Positions 7,974-16,490 of a stretch of DNA of 64,000 bases are shown in pieces. Source of the stretch: Herbiconiux sp. SALV-R1 (GTDB taxonomy: Bacteria > Actinomycetota > Actinomycetes > Actinomycetales > Microbacteriaceae); contig NZ_CP053344.1 in the NCBI RefSeq assembly GCF_013113715.1, positions 496,001 through 560,000 of the forward strand. Direction: 5' to 3'. How positions within the stretch are numbered: the stretch's first letter is position 1; every line of letters begins with the position of its first letter. The position numbers and the translations under genes are program-made. The notes beneath the pieces were generated by a model. It saw only the letters and a list, made by a program, of their open reading frames with translations. It did not search any database and was not told where the DNA came from.

Positions 7974-9101
7974 CTACGCCGCCGCGCCGGCGGCGGCCGG
8001 CGTCGCCGCCACCCCGAGCTCGGGGAACTCGGGGGCGAGCAGCTCGAGGGCGCGCGAGCGCGCCGGGGTGCGGTCGAGCGGGTCGGCGTCGCGCGCGCCC
8101 GCGACGGGGGAGAGCATGACCTCGTCGACCCCGTAGCGCTCGGCAGCCGAGCGGATGCGCGCCGCCACCTCGTCCGGCGTGCCCACGAGCCAGCGCTGCG
8201 CCTGCTCCTGCACCGACTGCTCCTCCATCGGCGACAACGCGGTGGCCTCGGCCTCCTCGATCGTGAGCTGCGCCGCGAGCGCACCCCCGGTGCGCAGCCG
8301 CGCCATCGTGATGAGCTGGGGCAGCGCCTGCGCGTACGCCTCTGCTGCGGTTGGCGCCACCGACACGTTCAGCGTGAGGAACGTCTTCGGCGCGTCGAGC
8401 GACACCGACGGCTGGAAGCGCGAGCGGTAGAGCGCGAGCGCCTCGTCGAGGCCCGGCTGCCCGAAGTGGTTGGCGAACACGAACGGCATGCCGAGCGAGG
8501 CGGCGAGCGTTGCGCTGAAGTTGCTCGACCCCAGCAGCCACATCTCGGGGGCGCTGGCGACGACGGGGGTTGCCTTCAACTCGTACGAGCGGCCCCTGAT
8601 GTTGAGACCCACCCCCGGCTGCTCGTCACCACCGAAACCGTCACCGGCCCCCCGGTCCGACCCCAGCAACGCCGCCACCGCCTCCACGTCGGTCGGGAAC
8701 GTCGCCGCCGGGTCGGAGTCGGTCGTCGTGCGCTGCCCGCGCAGCATGTACGAGGTCACCGGGTCTGACCCGGGAGCCCGCCCGAGCCCGAGATCGATGC
8801 GCCCCGGGTGCATGGCCTCGAGCAGCGCGAACTGCTCCGCGATCGACAGCGGCGCGTGGTTCGGCAGCATCACCCCGCCCGACCCGAGACGGATGCGCGA
8901 GGTCTGCGCCGCGAAGTGCGCGATCAGCGTCGACGGCGAGGTGGAGGCGACGGCCGGCATGTTGTGGTGCTCGGCCACCCAGTACCGGGTGAAGCCGAGT
9001 CGCTCGGCGGTGCGCACGAGCTCGAGGCTCGCCGCGATGGCGTCACCTGAGCTCTGACGGCTGCGGACGGGGATGAGGTCGAGAACAGAGAGTCGCGTCA
9101 T
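7974..9101 (-). CDS. LLM class flavin-dependent oxidoreductase, MsnO8 family
   Basis: This 375-aa protein has the bacterial luciferase-like TIM barrel. Marks are LSVLDLIPVRSRQSSGDAIAAS at the N-terminus, RYWVAEHHNMPAVASTSP, RIRLGSGGVMLPNHAPL and the GRIDLGLGRAPGSDP flavin-binding region, a set typical of the MsnO8 group. These enzymes use FMN or F420 to oxidise diverse substrates, so the substrate is unknown. The frame is open for 57 codons further upstream, but ATG 9101 is chosen because AGGAGAAGG precedes it at normal Shine-Dalgarno distance and the family N-terminus begins there. It is transcribed away from the helicase-like gene. Confidence 0.88.
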   Translation of the reverse strand: MTRLSVLDLIPVRSRQSSGDAIAASLELVRTAERLGFTRYWVAEHHNMPAVASTSPSTLIAHFAAQTSRIRLGSGGVMLPNHAPLSIAEQFALLEAMHPGRIDLGLGRAPGSDPVTSYMLRGQRTTTDSDPAATFPTDVEAVAALLGSDRGAGDGFGGDEQPGVGLNIRGRSYELKATPVVASAPEMWLLGSSNFSATLAASLGMPFVFANHFGQPGLDEALALYRSRFQPSVSLDAPKTFLTLNVSVAPTAAEAYAQALPQLITMARLRTGGALAAQLTIEEAEATALSPMEEQSVQEQAQRWLVGTPDEVAARIRSAAERYGVDEVMLSPVAGARDADPLDRTPARSRALELLAPEFPELGVAATPAAAGAAA

Positions 9102-9192
9102 GGCCTTCTCCTCAGCCACCGCATCCGTCGCTTTATTCCGAAACTCGCGCGGATTGCCGGGCTTTTCCGTCACCCGCACGTACGGTAGCGGT

Positions 9193-12100
9193 GTGTGGCG
9201 CGCCGATAAGAAACGAGAAGCAGACGATTCGACGTCTGCCGCCGACTCCGTCGAGTCGGCGTGGGGTCGCAACGGTCAGGCCGCGGAGGGTTCGCAGCTC
9301 GGTCAGGTGTACACCACCGAGAGCCTCGTCGAGCCCACCCGCGAGCGCTGGCGCGAGGAGATCGCGGCGCTCGGAGGCGAGTCGCCGCTCTTGCACTTCG
9401 ACGATTCGCCCCGGTCGCGCATCGAGCTGAGCACCACGCATCCGGGCGGTCTCGCCCAGTTCATCACGGGCAACACGACGCTCTTGTCGAGCCTCATCCG
9501 CGACGAGCTCGCCCTGCGCAACGCCCGCATCGCCGCCGGCGCCATCACCGACAAGGGTGTCGAGCTGCGCTCGGTGCGCGGCATCGACTCGGTGCACCTC
9601 GCCATCGGCCTCGCCGAGTGGCGGGTCGAGGAGCAGCAGTTCCGCGCCCCCGTGCTGCTGCGCCCCATCTCGGTGCGCCGCTACGGCCGCGACTTCGAGC
9701 TGAAGCTGCGTGGCGTGCCGTTCGTGAACCCGGTGCTCGCCGCCGTGCTGCAGGAGCAGTTCCAGATCACCGTCGACCGCGAGAGCCTCGTCGCCCTCGC
9801 CCAGCAGAACGGCGTGTTCAAGCCGCAGCCCGTCATCGACCGCCTGCGCAGCCTCACCTCGCACCTGCCCTGGTTCCAGGTGCAGCCGCGACTCGTGGTG
9901 TCGAGCTTCGCCGACGTCGCGAGCGGGATGCTCGGCGACAGTGCCGAGCTCGCGCATCCGGTTCTCGACGCGCTGGCCGGCAACCTCACCAGTCGCCGTG
10001 CGGTTCAGGATGCGTACCGCCCGGTCGAGCCGTCGCCGCAAGACAAGCGCGCCCCCAGCACCGACACCCTGCTGCTCGACGCCGACAGCGAGCAGGAGAA
10101 CGTGATCGCGCAGATCGCGGGCGGAAACTCGCTCGTGGTGAAGACGCTGCCCGGCACGGGCGGCACGCAGACCATCGTCAACGCCATCGGCGCCCTCGTC
10201 GCGCAGAACAAGCGCGTGCTCGTGGTGAGCCCGCGCCGCCTCAGCCTGAGCGGCATCGACCGCCGGCTGTCCGACGTCGGGCTCCCGGGTGTGGCGGTGT
10301 CGCCGCGCACGCTGCGGCGCGACCTCATCCAGTCGATCGGCCGCAACGAGAAGGCGAAGCAGCCGCAGGTCGCCGACGTTGACGACGCACTCGTGCGCCT
10401 CCGCAGCGTGCTGCTCGACTACCGCACCTCGATGTCGCGCGTCGACCCCACCCTCAAGGTGTCGGTGCTCGACGCGCTGCGTGAGCTCGCGCGGCTCGCG
10501 CTGCTGCCGAACCCGCCGGCCACCACCGCGCGCCTCGACCGCAGCGCCCTCGAGTCGCTCGCCTCGGGTCGCTCGAAGGCGGCCAAGACGCTGAGCCGCG
10601 CCGCCGAGCTCGGCCAGTTCCGGTACGGGCCCGACGACTCCCCGTGGTACGGCGCCCAGTTCTCGTCGAGCGACGACGCCCAGCGCGCCCACCAGCTCGC
10701 GAAGCGCCTCGACCGCACCGACCTGCCCAAGCTGCTGAGCGGCGCGTACGAGCTCATCGGGCAGACCCGCATGCGCCCGTTCACCTCGCTCGCCGAGCTC
10801 GGCACCTACCTGCGCCTGCTCGCCGACCTGCGCGAGACGCTCGACAAGTTCCTCCCGGTCGTGTTCGACCGCTCGCTCACCGACCTCATCGCCGCCACCG
10901 CGCCGCGCCGTGACGCCCCGCAGATGTCGTCGACCTCGCGCCGCCGCCTCAAGTCGCTGGCGAAGGAGTACGTGCGCCCCGGCGTGCACATCGGCGACAT
11001 CAACGAGTCGCTGCGCCGCATCCAGCAGCAGCGTACCCTCTGGTACCGCTTCGCGGCCGCGGGCATCCCGCCGGAGATCCCCGTCGGCATCAACGAGGTG
11101 CAGATGGCGTTCCAGCGCGTCACCGAAGACCTCGCGCAGCTCGACCTGCCGCTCGGCAACGTCGGCACCGCGCGCCAGCTGTCGACGCTGCCGATCGACC
11201 AGCTCATCGGCATGGTGGAGGGTCTCGCCGCCGACTCCGAGGTGCTCGCGAACCTGCAGGAGCGCACGGCGCTGCTCGACTCGCTGCACGAGCACGCGCT
11301 CGACCCGCTGCTCATCGACCTGTCGAACCGGCACGTGCCCGAGACCGCGGTTCCCGACGAGCTCGAGCTCGCCTGGTGGCAGTCGGTGCTCGAGCTCATG
11401 CTCGCCGGCGACCGCGCGCTGCTCGGCGCGAACACGGGTGTGCTCGACCGGCTCGAGGGCGACTTCAGGCTCGTCGACGAGGCGCACGCCTCGATGAACG
11501 GGCAGCTGCTCGCCTGGCAGCTCGCCGACACCTGGAGCGTGGGCCTGCTCGACCACCCCGAGGAGGCCGCCGCGCTGAAGCAGCTGCTGCGCTCCGACGC
11601 GGTCACCTCCGAGTCGCTGCACGCCGCCGCCCCGCACCTCGGCAAGGTGCTGGCGCCGGTGTGGCTGGCGTCGCCCTACGAGGTTCCGCGCATCACGGAT
11701 GCGGTCACCTTCGACACGGTCGTGCTCGTCGACGCCGGGGCCACGACGCTCGCCGAGAACGTGGGCGCCATCCGTCGTGCCCGCCAGGTGGTGGCGTTCG
11801 GCGACCCCGTCACGCAGACGCCCTCGCACTTCGAGATCGCCATCAGGGCGGTCGACCAGCAGCGCACCCGGCCCGCCTCCGACGCCGTGGTGGCCGAGGA
11901 GCTGCACACCGACTCGGCGCTGGCGCGCCTGGCCGACCTGGTGCCGACCCTCTCGCTCACGCGCAGCTACCGGGCGGGCGGCGAAGACCTCGCCGAACTC
12001 GTGAACCACCGCTTCTACGGCGGCAAGATCGACTCGCTGCCCTGGGCGGGAACCTTCCTCGGCCACGGCTCGCTGGCCCTGCACTATGTCGAGGGGCGCG

Positions 12101-12948
12101 GCGGCATGCCCGACTCCGAGACGGGTGCCGTCGAGTCGATCGACGCCGAGGTCGACGAGGTCGTGTCGCTCGTGCTCGACCACGCCATCAACTACCCGCG
12201 CGAGTCGCTCATGGTCATCACGGCGTCGGCGAAGCACGCGGTGCGGGTACAGCAGGCGGTACTCGCGGCGTTCGCGAAGCGCAGCGACCTGGCCGACTTC
12301 ATCCTGAAGGAGCGCGCCGAGCCGTTCATGGTGGCGACGCTCGAGCAGTCGGTGGCGCAGAGCCGCGACCGGGTCATCTTCTCGGTGGGCTACGGCAAGA
12401 CCACCCACGGGCGCGTGCTGTCGAACTTCGGCGGGCTCGCGCGGCCGGGCGGCGAGCGGCTGCTCGCGGTCGGCATGACCCGGGCGCGCCGCTCGATGGA
12501 CATCGTGAGCTGCTTCACCCCCGCCGACATCGACGAAGACCGCATGAACTTCGGCGTCGTCGCGCTGCGCCAGATTCTGCAGGAAGCCGAGAACGGGCCC
12601 ACGCCCGACACCTTCTCGTCGCCGGGTGACGCGCTGCTCATCGACCTGGCGCGGCGCCTCGGTGCGCGCGGGCTCGAGGTGGCCTTCGAGCACCGCGGCA
12701 AGCTCACGCTCGTGGCCTCGCACGACGGTCGCGCCATCGCCATCGAGACGGATGCGGTGGTGCACTCCACCTCGCTCCGCGAATCGCTGCGGTTGCGCCC
12801 CGACATGCTGCGCCGCCTCGGCTGGCACTACCTGCGGGTGCACTCGTTCGAGCTGTTCGCGAACCCTGAGGCGGTGGCGGCGCGCATCGCCGATGTGCTC
12901 GGCATCCGCGAGCTCTCCCTCGTCGAGACCGCCCCCATCTCCATCTGA
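9193..12948 (+). CDS. Large superfamily 1 helicase-like protein with degenerate ATPase motifs and a nuclease-like C-terminus
   Basis: The 1251-aa protein has an SF1 helicase layout. Motif I is LPGTGGTQT at residues 319-327, where the essential Walker A lysine of GTGKT is Gly324. Motif II is VLVDAGATT, with Asp847 followed by Ala848 instead of Glu. Motif III VAFGDPVTQTP, a TRSYR block and motif VI VGMTRARRSMDIV (about residue 1093) are recognisable. The last 100 residues resemble the REase_MTES_1575/Vsr-like nuclease fold, which often ends such helicases; the match is by eye and its catalytic residues are not clear. GTG 9193 is chosen because TACGGT ends 6 nt before it (leaderless) and the upstream frame is divergent-promoter DNA. 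Role unknown; possibly nucleic-acid binding rather than unwinding. Confidence 0.72.
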   Translation: MWRADKKREADDSTSAADSVESAWGRNGQAAEGSQLGQVYTTESLVEPTRERWREEIAALGGESPLLHFDDSPRSRIELSTTHPGGLAQFITGNTTLLSSLIRDELALRNARIAAGAITDKGVELRSVRGIDSVHLAIGLAEWRVEEQQFRAPVLLRPISVRRYGRDFELKLRGVPFVNPVLAAVLQEQFQITVDRESLVALAQQNGVFKPQPVIDRLRSLTSHLPWFQVQPRLVVSSFADVASGMLGDSAELAHPVLDALAGNLTSRRAVQDAYRPVEPSPQDKRAPSTDTLLLDADSEQENVIAQIAGGNSLVVKTLPGTGGTQTIVNAIGALVAQNKRVLVVSPRRLSLSGIDRRLSDVGLPGVAVSPRTLRRDLIQSIGRNEKAKQPQVADVDDALVRLRSVLLDYRTSMSRVDPTLKVSVLDALRELARLALLPNPPATTARLDRSALESLASGRSKAAKTLSRAAELGQFRYGPDDSPWYGAQFSSSDDAQRAHQLAKRLDRTDLPKLLSGAYELIGQTRMRPFTSLAELGTYLRLLADLRETLDKFLPVVFDRSLTDLIAATAPRRDAPQMSSTSRRRLKSLAKEYVRPGVHIGDINESLRRIQQQRTLWYRFAAAGIPPEIPVGINEVQMAFQRVTEDLAQLDLPLGNVGTARQLSTLPIDQLIGMVEGLAADSEVLANLQERTALLDSLHEHALDPLLIDLSNRHVPETAVPDELELAWWQSVLELMLAGDRALLGANTGVLDRLEGDFRLVDEAHASMNGQLLAWQLADTWSVGLLDHPEEAAALKQLLRSDAVTSESLHAAAPHLGKVLAPVWLASPYEVPRITDAVTFDTVVLVDAGATTLAENVGAIRRARQVVAFGDPVTQTPSHFEIAIRAVDQQRTRPASDAVVAEELHTDSALARLADLVPTLSLTRSYRAGGEDLAELVNHRFYGGKIDSLPWAGTFLGHGSLALHYVEGRGGMPDSETGAVESIDAEVDEVVSLVLDHAINYPRESLMVITASAKHAVRVQQAVLAAFAKRSDLADFILKERAEPFMVATLEQSVAQSRDRVIFSVGYGKTTHGRVLSNFGGLARPGGERLLAVGMTRARRSMDIVSCFTPADIDEDRMNFGVVALRQILQEAENGPTPDTFSSPGDALLIDLARRLGARGLEVAFEHRGKLTLVASHDGRAIAIETDAVVHSTSLRESLRLRPDMLRRLGWHYLRVHSFELFANPEAVAARIADVLGIRELSLVETAPISI

Positions 12949-12997
12949 CCTCCGGGCTCGGGCGATCCCCCGCCCGTGGAGGGCGTAGGGTGCTGGG

Positions 12998-13210
12998 GTG
13001 CAGGTGAGGAAGACGGGTCGGCGGCGGGTGTCGACGGATGCGGTGCCCGGCAGCGACCCCGCACCCCAGACCGCGCTCCCCGCGTCGAGCCCCGAGCCCA
13101 CCCGCGCTGCCGAAGACACCGACGAGGCCTGGGGTGCGAAGCCGCCCCGCGCATCCGCCCCCGGCCCGAACGACGCCCGCCTCCTGCGCGACGTCCCTCC
13201 GCACTGGTAG
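12998..13210 (+). CDS. Small hypothetical protein (70 aa)
   Basis: The ORF starts at GTG 12998. TAGGGT (12986-12991) ends exactly 6 nt before it, the same leaderless arrangement as many neighbours, which argues that it is a real gene. The product is basic at the N-terminus (MQVRKTGRRRV), Pro/Ala/Ser-rich in the middle and ends in NDARLLRDVPPHW. That tail looks conserved-type rather than random. There is no membrane segment. It lies 49 bp after the helicase-like gene and is followed by a hairpin. Function unknown. Confidence 0.65.
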   Translation: MQVRKTGRRRVSTDAVPGSDPAPQTALPASSPEPTRAAEDTDEAWGAKPPRASAPGPNDARLLRDVPPHW

Positions 13211-13226
13211 CACCGAGAAAGCACGA

Positions 13227-13257
13227 AGTGCCCGCTCCCACGGCGGGAGGGGGCACT
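13227..13257. terminator. Hairpin between convergent genes
   Basis: AGTGCCCGCTCCC (13227-13239) pairs with GGGAGGGGGCACT (13245-13257) with one mismatch and a 5-nt loop. It lies between the 70-aa gene and the 3' end of mscL, so it could serve both strands. There is no T-tract. Confidence 0.65.
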
Positions 13258-13292
13258 CCGCGCACTCTCGAGGGAGAGAAGGGGGCGGGGCC

Positions 13293-13751
13293 CTAGTGCT
13301 TGGGGGTGTGGCCCGTGGCGGGGGGCTCGCCGGCGGCCTCGGCGCGTTGGTCGGCGAGCAGGTCGCGGATCTGGATGAGCAGCTCGGTCTCGGTGGGCGG
13401 CAGCTCCTCGTTCTGCTCCTCGAGCGACTCGGCGGGAGTCTTCTTCAGCGAGAACGCGACCTTCTTGAGGTGGTTGATCGGCACGACGAACACGAAGTAC
13501 ACCACGATCGCCACGAGCAGGAACTGGATGAGCGCCCCCAGCACCGCCCCGAACTTGATCTCGGCGTCGCCGATCGTCACCGTGGCGACGTTGTCGAGGC
13601 TGTCGGCCTTGAACAGGGCGCCGATGAGCGGGTTGAACACGCTGTTCACGATGGCGTTCACGACCGCGGTGAACGCGGCCCCGATGACGACCGCGACGGC
13701 CAGGTCGATGACGTTCCCGCGGAGGATGAACTCCTTGAATCCCTTGATCAT
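13293..13751 (-). CDS. mscL: Large-conductance mechanosensitive channel MscL
   Basis: The 152-aa product begins MIKGFKEFILRGNVIDLAVAV, the diagnostic MscL N-terminus with its amphipathic helix and first transmembrane segment. The second transmembrane segment is FGAVLGALIQFLLVAIVVYF, followed by a basic loop and an acidic cytoplasmic helix (TETELLIQIRDLLADQ). The channel opens under membrane tension to release solutes during osmotic down-shock. TAGGCT ends 6 nt before ATG 13751, indicating leaderless transcription. Together with the next two minus-strand genes it forms a typical actinobacterial cluster. Confidence 0.97.
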   Translation of the reverse strand: MIKGFKEFILRGNVIDLAVAVVIGAAFTAVVNAIVNSVFNPLIGALFKADSLDNVATVTIGDAEIKFGAVLGALIQFLLVAIVVYFVFVVPINHLKKVAFSLKKTPAESLEEQNEELPPTETELLIQIRDLLADQRAEAAGEPPATGHTPKH

Positions 13752-13760
13752 GGCCCCAGC

Positions 13761-14081
13761 CTAGGGGGTGGTCTTCGGCGCGGCCTTCGGTGCTGCGGCG
13801 GGTGTCGAACCCGACGACGAGGTCGACGAGCTCGAGTCACTGCCGGTCGAGCCGGGCGCGGTGGAGGTGCTCGAAGAACCTGACGACCCCGACGACCCCG
13901 ACCCGCTCCGCGAATCCGTGCGGTAGAACCCCGACCCGTTGAACGTCACGCCCACCGGGCTGAACACCTTGCGCAGCTTTCCGCCGCACACCGGGCAGAC
14001 CGTGAGCGAGTCGTCGGTGAAGGACTGCTGGATGTCGAACGCGTTGTCGCACTCGGTGCAACGGTAGGAGTAAGTGGGCAC
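13761..14081 (-). CDS. FmdB family zinc ribbon protein
   Basis: This 106-aa protein opens with MPTYSYRCTECDNAFDIQQSF and a second CPVCGG pair, giving the two CxxC knuckles of the FmdB/putative regulatory zinc ribbon. GVTFNGSGFYRTDSR follows and is characteristic of the family. The remaining half is a Ser/Gly/Thr-rich low-complexity tail ending in Ala/Pro/Lys repeats. TAGAAT ends 8 nt before the GTG start. Its molecular role is not established; it is commonly encoded next to 5-FCL and mscL, as here. Confidence 0.92.
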   Translation of the reverse strand: MPTYSYRCTECDNAFDIQQSFTDDSLTVCPVCGGKLRKVFSPVGVTFNGSGFYRTDSRSGSGSSGSSGSSSTSTAPGSTGSDSSSSTSSSGSTPAAAPKAAPKTTP

Positions 14082-14111
14082 GAGGGTCGATTCTACCGGC
14101 GACCGGCGCGT

Positions 14112-14699
14112 CTAACGACGCTCGAAGCGCAGGATGCGCGTCGGCGTCACGATGCCGTCGACCGGGGCGTCGTGCACCTCGCGCGGCACCTCGTCGAGCA
14201 CCTCGTCGTCGAAGACGACGGCGTACACCGGCGGGCACTTCTCCATCGACCCGAGGGTGCGGTCGTAGTAGCCGCGCCCCCAGCCCATGCGGGTGCCGGT
14301 GACGTCGACCGCGGAGGCGGGGATGACGATGAGGTCGGCGTCGTTGATGGCTATCGGCCCGAGGATGCCGCCCACCGGCTCGGGCATGCCGTACAGGCCC
14401 TCGGTCTCGGTCTCGCCGTCGCCCTCCGCCCAGTCGAGCAGGCCGTCCTGCCGCGCGATCGGCAGCAGCACCCGCCGGCCGTCGCCGAGCGCCCAGTTGA
14501 GGAAGGGCCGCGTGTTGGGCTCGAAGGAGTTGGAGAGGTACGCCGCGATGGTGCGGGCCCCGGTCTCCGTGGCGAGCTCGGTGAGGCGCGCCGTGAACCC
14601 CTCGTTGGCGGTGTCGACCTGGTGCGCGGGCCGCGTGCGACGGCGCTCGCGCAGCTCGGCGCGCAGCGCCCTTTTGTCGAGAGTCGCATCCTCAGCCAT
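14112..14699 (-). CDS. 5-formyltetrahydrofolate cyclo-ligase
   Basis: The 195-aa enzyme converts 5-formyl-THF to 5,10-methenyl-THF with ATP in the cytosol. It shows the N-terminal KRALRAELRERRRT helix, the substrate region YLSNSFEPNTRP and the signature GTRMGWGRGYYDRTL near the C-terminus. The frame is open much further upstream, but ATG 14699 fits the family length and has TACACT ending 7 nt before it. It is divergent from galU, with 93 bp between the start codons. Confidence 0.95.
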   Translation of the reverse strand: MAEDATLDKRALRAELRERRRTRPAHQVDTANEGFTARLTELATETGARTIAAYLSNSFEPNTRPFLNWALGDGRRVLLPIARQDGLLDWAEGDGETETEGLYGMPEPVGGILGPIAINDADLIVIPASAVDVTGTRMGWGRGYYDRTLGSMEKCPPVYAVVFDDEVLDEVPREVHDAPVDGIVTPTRILRFERR

Positions 14700-14792
14700 G
14701 GTGGCCAGTGTAGATCGCGTCGTGTGTCGCGGGTGTTTCGGCGTACCGGCCGCGCGCATCCGCTCGCCTCCGATCCCCGATACGCTTTCCCC

Positions 14793-15683
14793 ATGGGGAC
14801 ACCACTGACGAAAGCAGTCATTCCGGCAGCAGGACTGGGAACGCGATTCCTTCCGGCGACCAAGGCGATGCCGAAGGAGATGCTGCCCGTCGTCGACAAA
14901 CCGGCGATCCAGTACGTCGTCGAGGAGGCGGTGGATGCCGGTCTGAACGACGTGCTCGTCGTCACCGGTCGCAACAAGGCAGCCATCGAGAACCACTTCG
15001 ACCGCGTCTACGAGCTCGAGTCGACGCTCGAGCAGAAGGGCAAGGGCGACATGCTGCGGGTGGTCAACGAGTCGACCGCCCTCGCCGAGATGCACTACGT
15101 GCGCCAGGGCGACCCGCTCGGGCTCGGTCATGCCGTGCTGCGCTCGAAGATGCACGTCGGCCACGAGCCGTTCGCCGTGCTGCTCGGTGACGACATCATC
15201 GACGCCCGAGACCCGCTGCTGAAGCGGATGCTCGAAGTGCAGTCATCCCGTACCGCCACCGTCATCGCGCTGATGGAGGTCGACCCCTCCATGACGCACC
15301 TCTACGGTGTCGCCTCGGTCGAGTCGACCGACGAGGACGACGTGGTGAAGGTCACCGGGCTGGTCGAGAAGCCCGAGGCGGGCACCGCACCGTCGAACCT
15401 CGCCGTCATCGGGCGGTACGTGCTCATGCCCGAGGTGTTCGACATCCTCGAGAACACCCCTCCCGGAAAGGGCGGGGAGATCCAGCTGACGGATGCTCTG
15501 CTCACCCTCGCCGACGACGACACGATCGCGGGTGGTGTCTACGGCGTCGTCTTCGGCGGCCGTCGGTACGACACCGGCGACAAGCTCGACTACATCAAGG
15601 CCATCGTGCAGCTCGCGAGCGACCGCAAAGACCTCGGCCCGTCGCTGCGGCCGTGGCTGCAGGAGTTCGTGAGCGGACTGTAG
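14793..15683 (+). CDS. galU: UTP--glucose-1-phosphate uridylyltransferase GalU
   Basis: The 296-aa enzyme makes UDP-glucose from UTP and glucose-1-phosphate for cell-envelope polysaccharides. The nucleotide-binding signature AVIPAAGLGTRFLPATKAMPKEMLP occupies the N-terminus, followed by DKPAIQYVVEEAV, LLGDDIID (metal-binding aspartates) and GLVEKP, all diagnostic. The start ATG 14793 lies 6 nt after TACGCT, with no Shine-Dalgarno; an upstream extension of the frame is rejected because it runs across the divergent 5-FCL gene. Confidence 0.97.
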   Translation: MGTPLTKAVIPAAGLGTRFLPATKAMPKEMLPVVDKPAIQYVVEEAVDAGLNDVLVVTGRNKAAIENHFDRVYELESTLEQKGKGDMLRVVNESTALAEMHYVRQGDPLGLGHAVLRSKMHVGHEPFAVLLGDDIIDARDPLLKRMLEVQSSRTATVIALMEVDPSMTHLYGVASVESTDEDDVVKVTGLVEKPEAGTAPSNLAVIGRYVLMPEVFDILENTPPGKGGEIQLTDALLTLADDDTIAGGVYGVVFGGRRYDTGDKLDYIKAIVQLASDRKDLGPSLRPWLQEFVSGL

Positions 15684-15731
15684 CCCGGCGTCGCGGCTGC
15701 GCCCCCGACTAGGCGGTAGTGTTCGACCACC

Positions 15732-16385
15732 ATGTTCGTCCCCACTCTTTCCGAGGGCCCGATCGCGATCCGGCCGATCCGCGTGCGCGACGCCAAGCCG
15801 CTCGAGCGCGAGCTCATCGACAACCGGTCGTGGCTGCGCAAGTGGGAGGCGACCAACCCCGGGGGGCCGCTGTCGTTCGACACGCGGGCGAGCATCCGGT
15901 CGTTGCAGGCGAATGCGCGGGCGGGGCTCGGGCTGCCGTTCATCCTGGAGTACCAGGGTGAGCTCGCGGGGCAGTTGAACGTGTCGTCGATCAGCTATGG
16001 CTCGGTGGCGTCGGCGTCGATCGGGTACTGGGTGTCGGAGCGCTTCGCGGGCAAGAACATCACGCCGGTGGGTGTCGCACTCGCGACGGACTACTGCTTC
16101 TACTCGGTGGGGCTGCACCGCATCGAGATCTGCATCAGGCCCGAGAACGGGCCGAGCCTGCGGGTGGTCGAGAAGCTCGGGTTCCGCTACGAGGGGCTGC
16201 GGCGGCGGTACATCCACATCAACGGCGACTGGCGCGACCACTTCTGCTTCGCCCTCGTGCGCGAGGAGCTGCCCTCGGGTGTGCTGCGCCGTTGGCAGGA
16301 GGGCCGCATCCCCGAGGGCACCGGCACCGTCCCCGCCCCCGACCGCACCGCCGCCACCCACCCCCTCCCCACCCCGGCCCGCTGA
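15732..16385 (+). CDS. GNAT family N-acetyltransferase, RimJ/RimL type
   Basis: The 217-aa product begins LSEGPIAIRPIRVRDAKPLEREL, and has the strand-helix core IGYWVSERFAGKNITPVGVALATDY, LHRIEICIRPENGPSLRVVEKLGFRYEGL and RDHFCFALVREE, the usual RimJ/RimL-like order around the acetyl-CoA site. Members acetylate protein N-termini or small molecules; the target is unknown. A TAGTGT hexamer ends 9 nt before ATG 15732. It follows galU on the same strand by 48 bp, an arrangement common in actinobacteria. Confidence 0.9.
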   Translation: MFVPTLSEGPIAIRPIRVRDAKPLERELIDNRSWLRKWEATNPGGPLSFDTRASIRSLQANARAGLGLPFILEYQGELAGQLNVSSISYGSVASASIGYWVSERFAGKNITPVGVALATDYCFYSVGLHRIEICIRPENGPSLRVVEKLGFRYEGLRRRYIHINGDWRDHFCFALVREELPSGVLRRWQEGRIPEGTGTVPAPDRTAATHPLPTPAR

Positions 16386-16453
16386 GCCGACTTCCCTCCT
16401 CGCCCAGGATGAGGCCGTTCCCGACGCGATCGGTCGGGGCGTGGCGCGGACTC

Positions 16454-16483
16454 TTTACAGCGCATGCGTCAGGGCCTCAGAAT
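16454..16483 (+). promoter_or_regulatory. Promoter of the large LuxR regulator
   Basis: TTTACA (16454-16459) and CAGAAT (16478-16483) are 18 bp apart, a good -35/-10 pair. The -10 ends 7 nt before GTG 16491. This geometry fixes the start at that GTG and argues against the upstream ATG 16464, which would lie inside the promoter. Confidence 0.6.
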
Positions 16484-16490
16484 CGGGTGT

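Noticed and set aside
9133-13224. A 1363-codon open frame on the minus strand opposite the helicase-like gene
   Set aside because: It is antisense to a gene with clear SF1 motifs, is Arg/His/Gly-rich without domains, and reflects the very GC-rich third codon position of the real gene.
16464-16490. ATG 16464 as the LuxR start
   Set aside because: It lies between the -35 and -10 of a good promoter; the leaderless GTG 16491 fits better.
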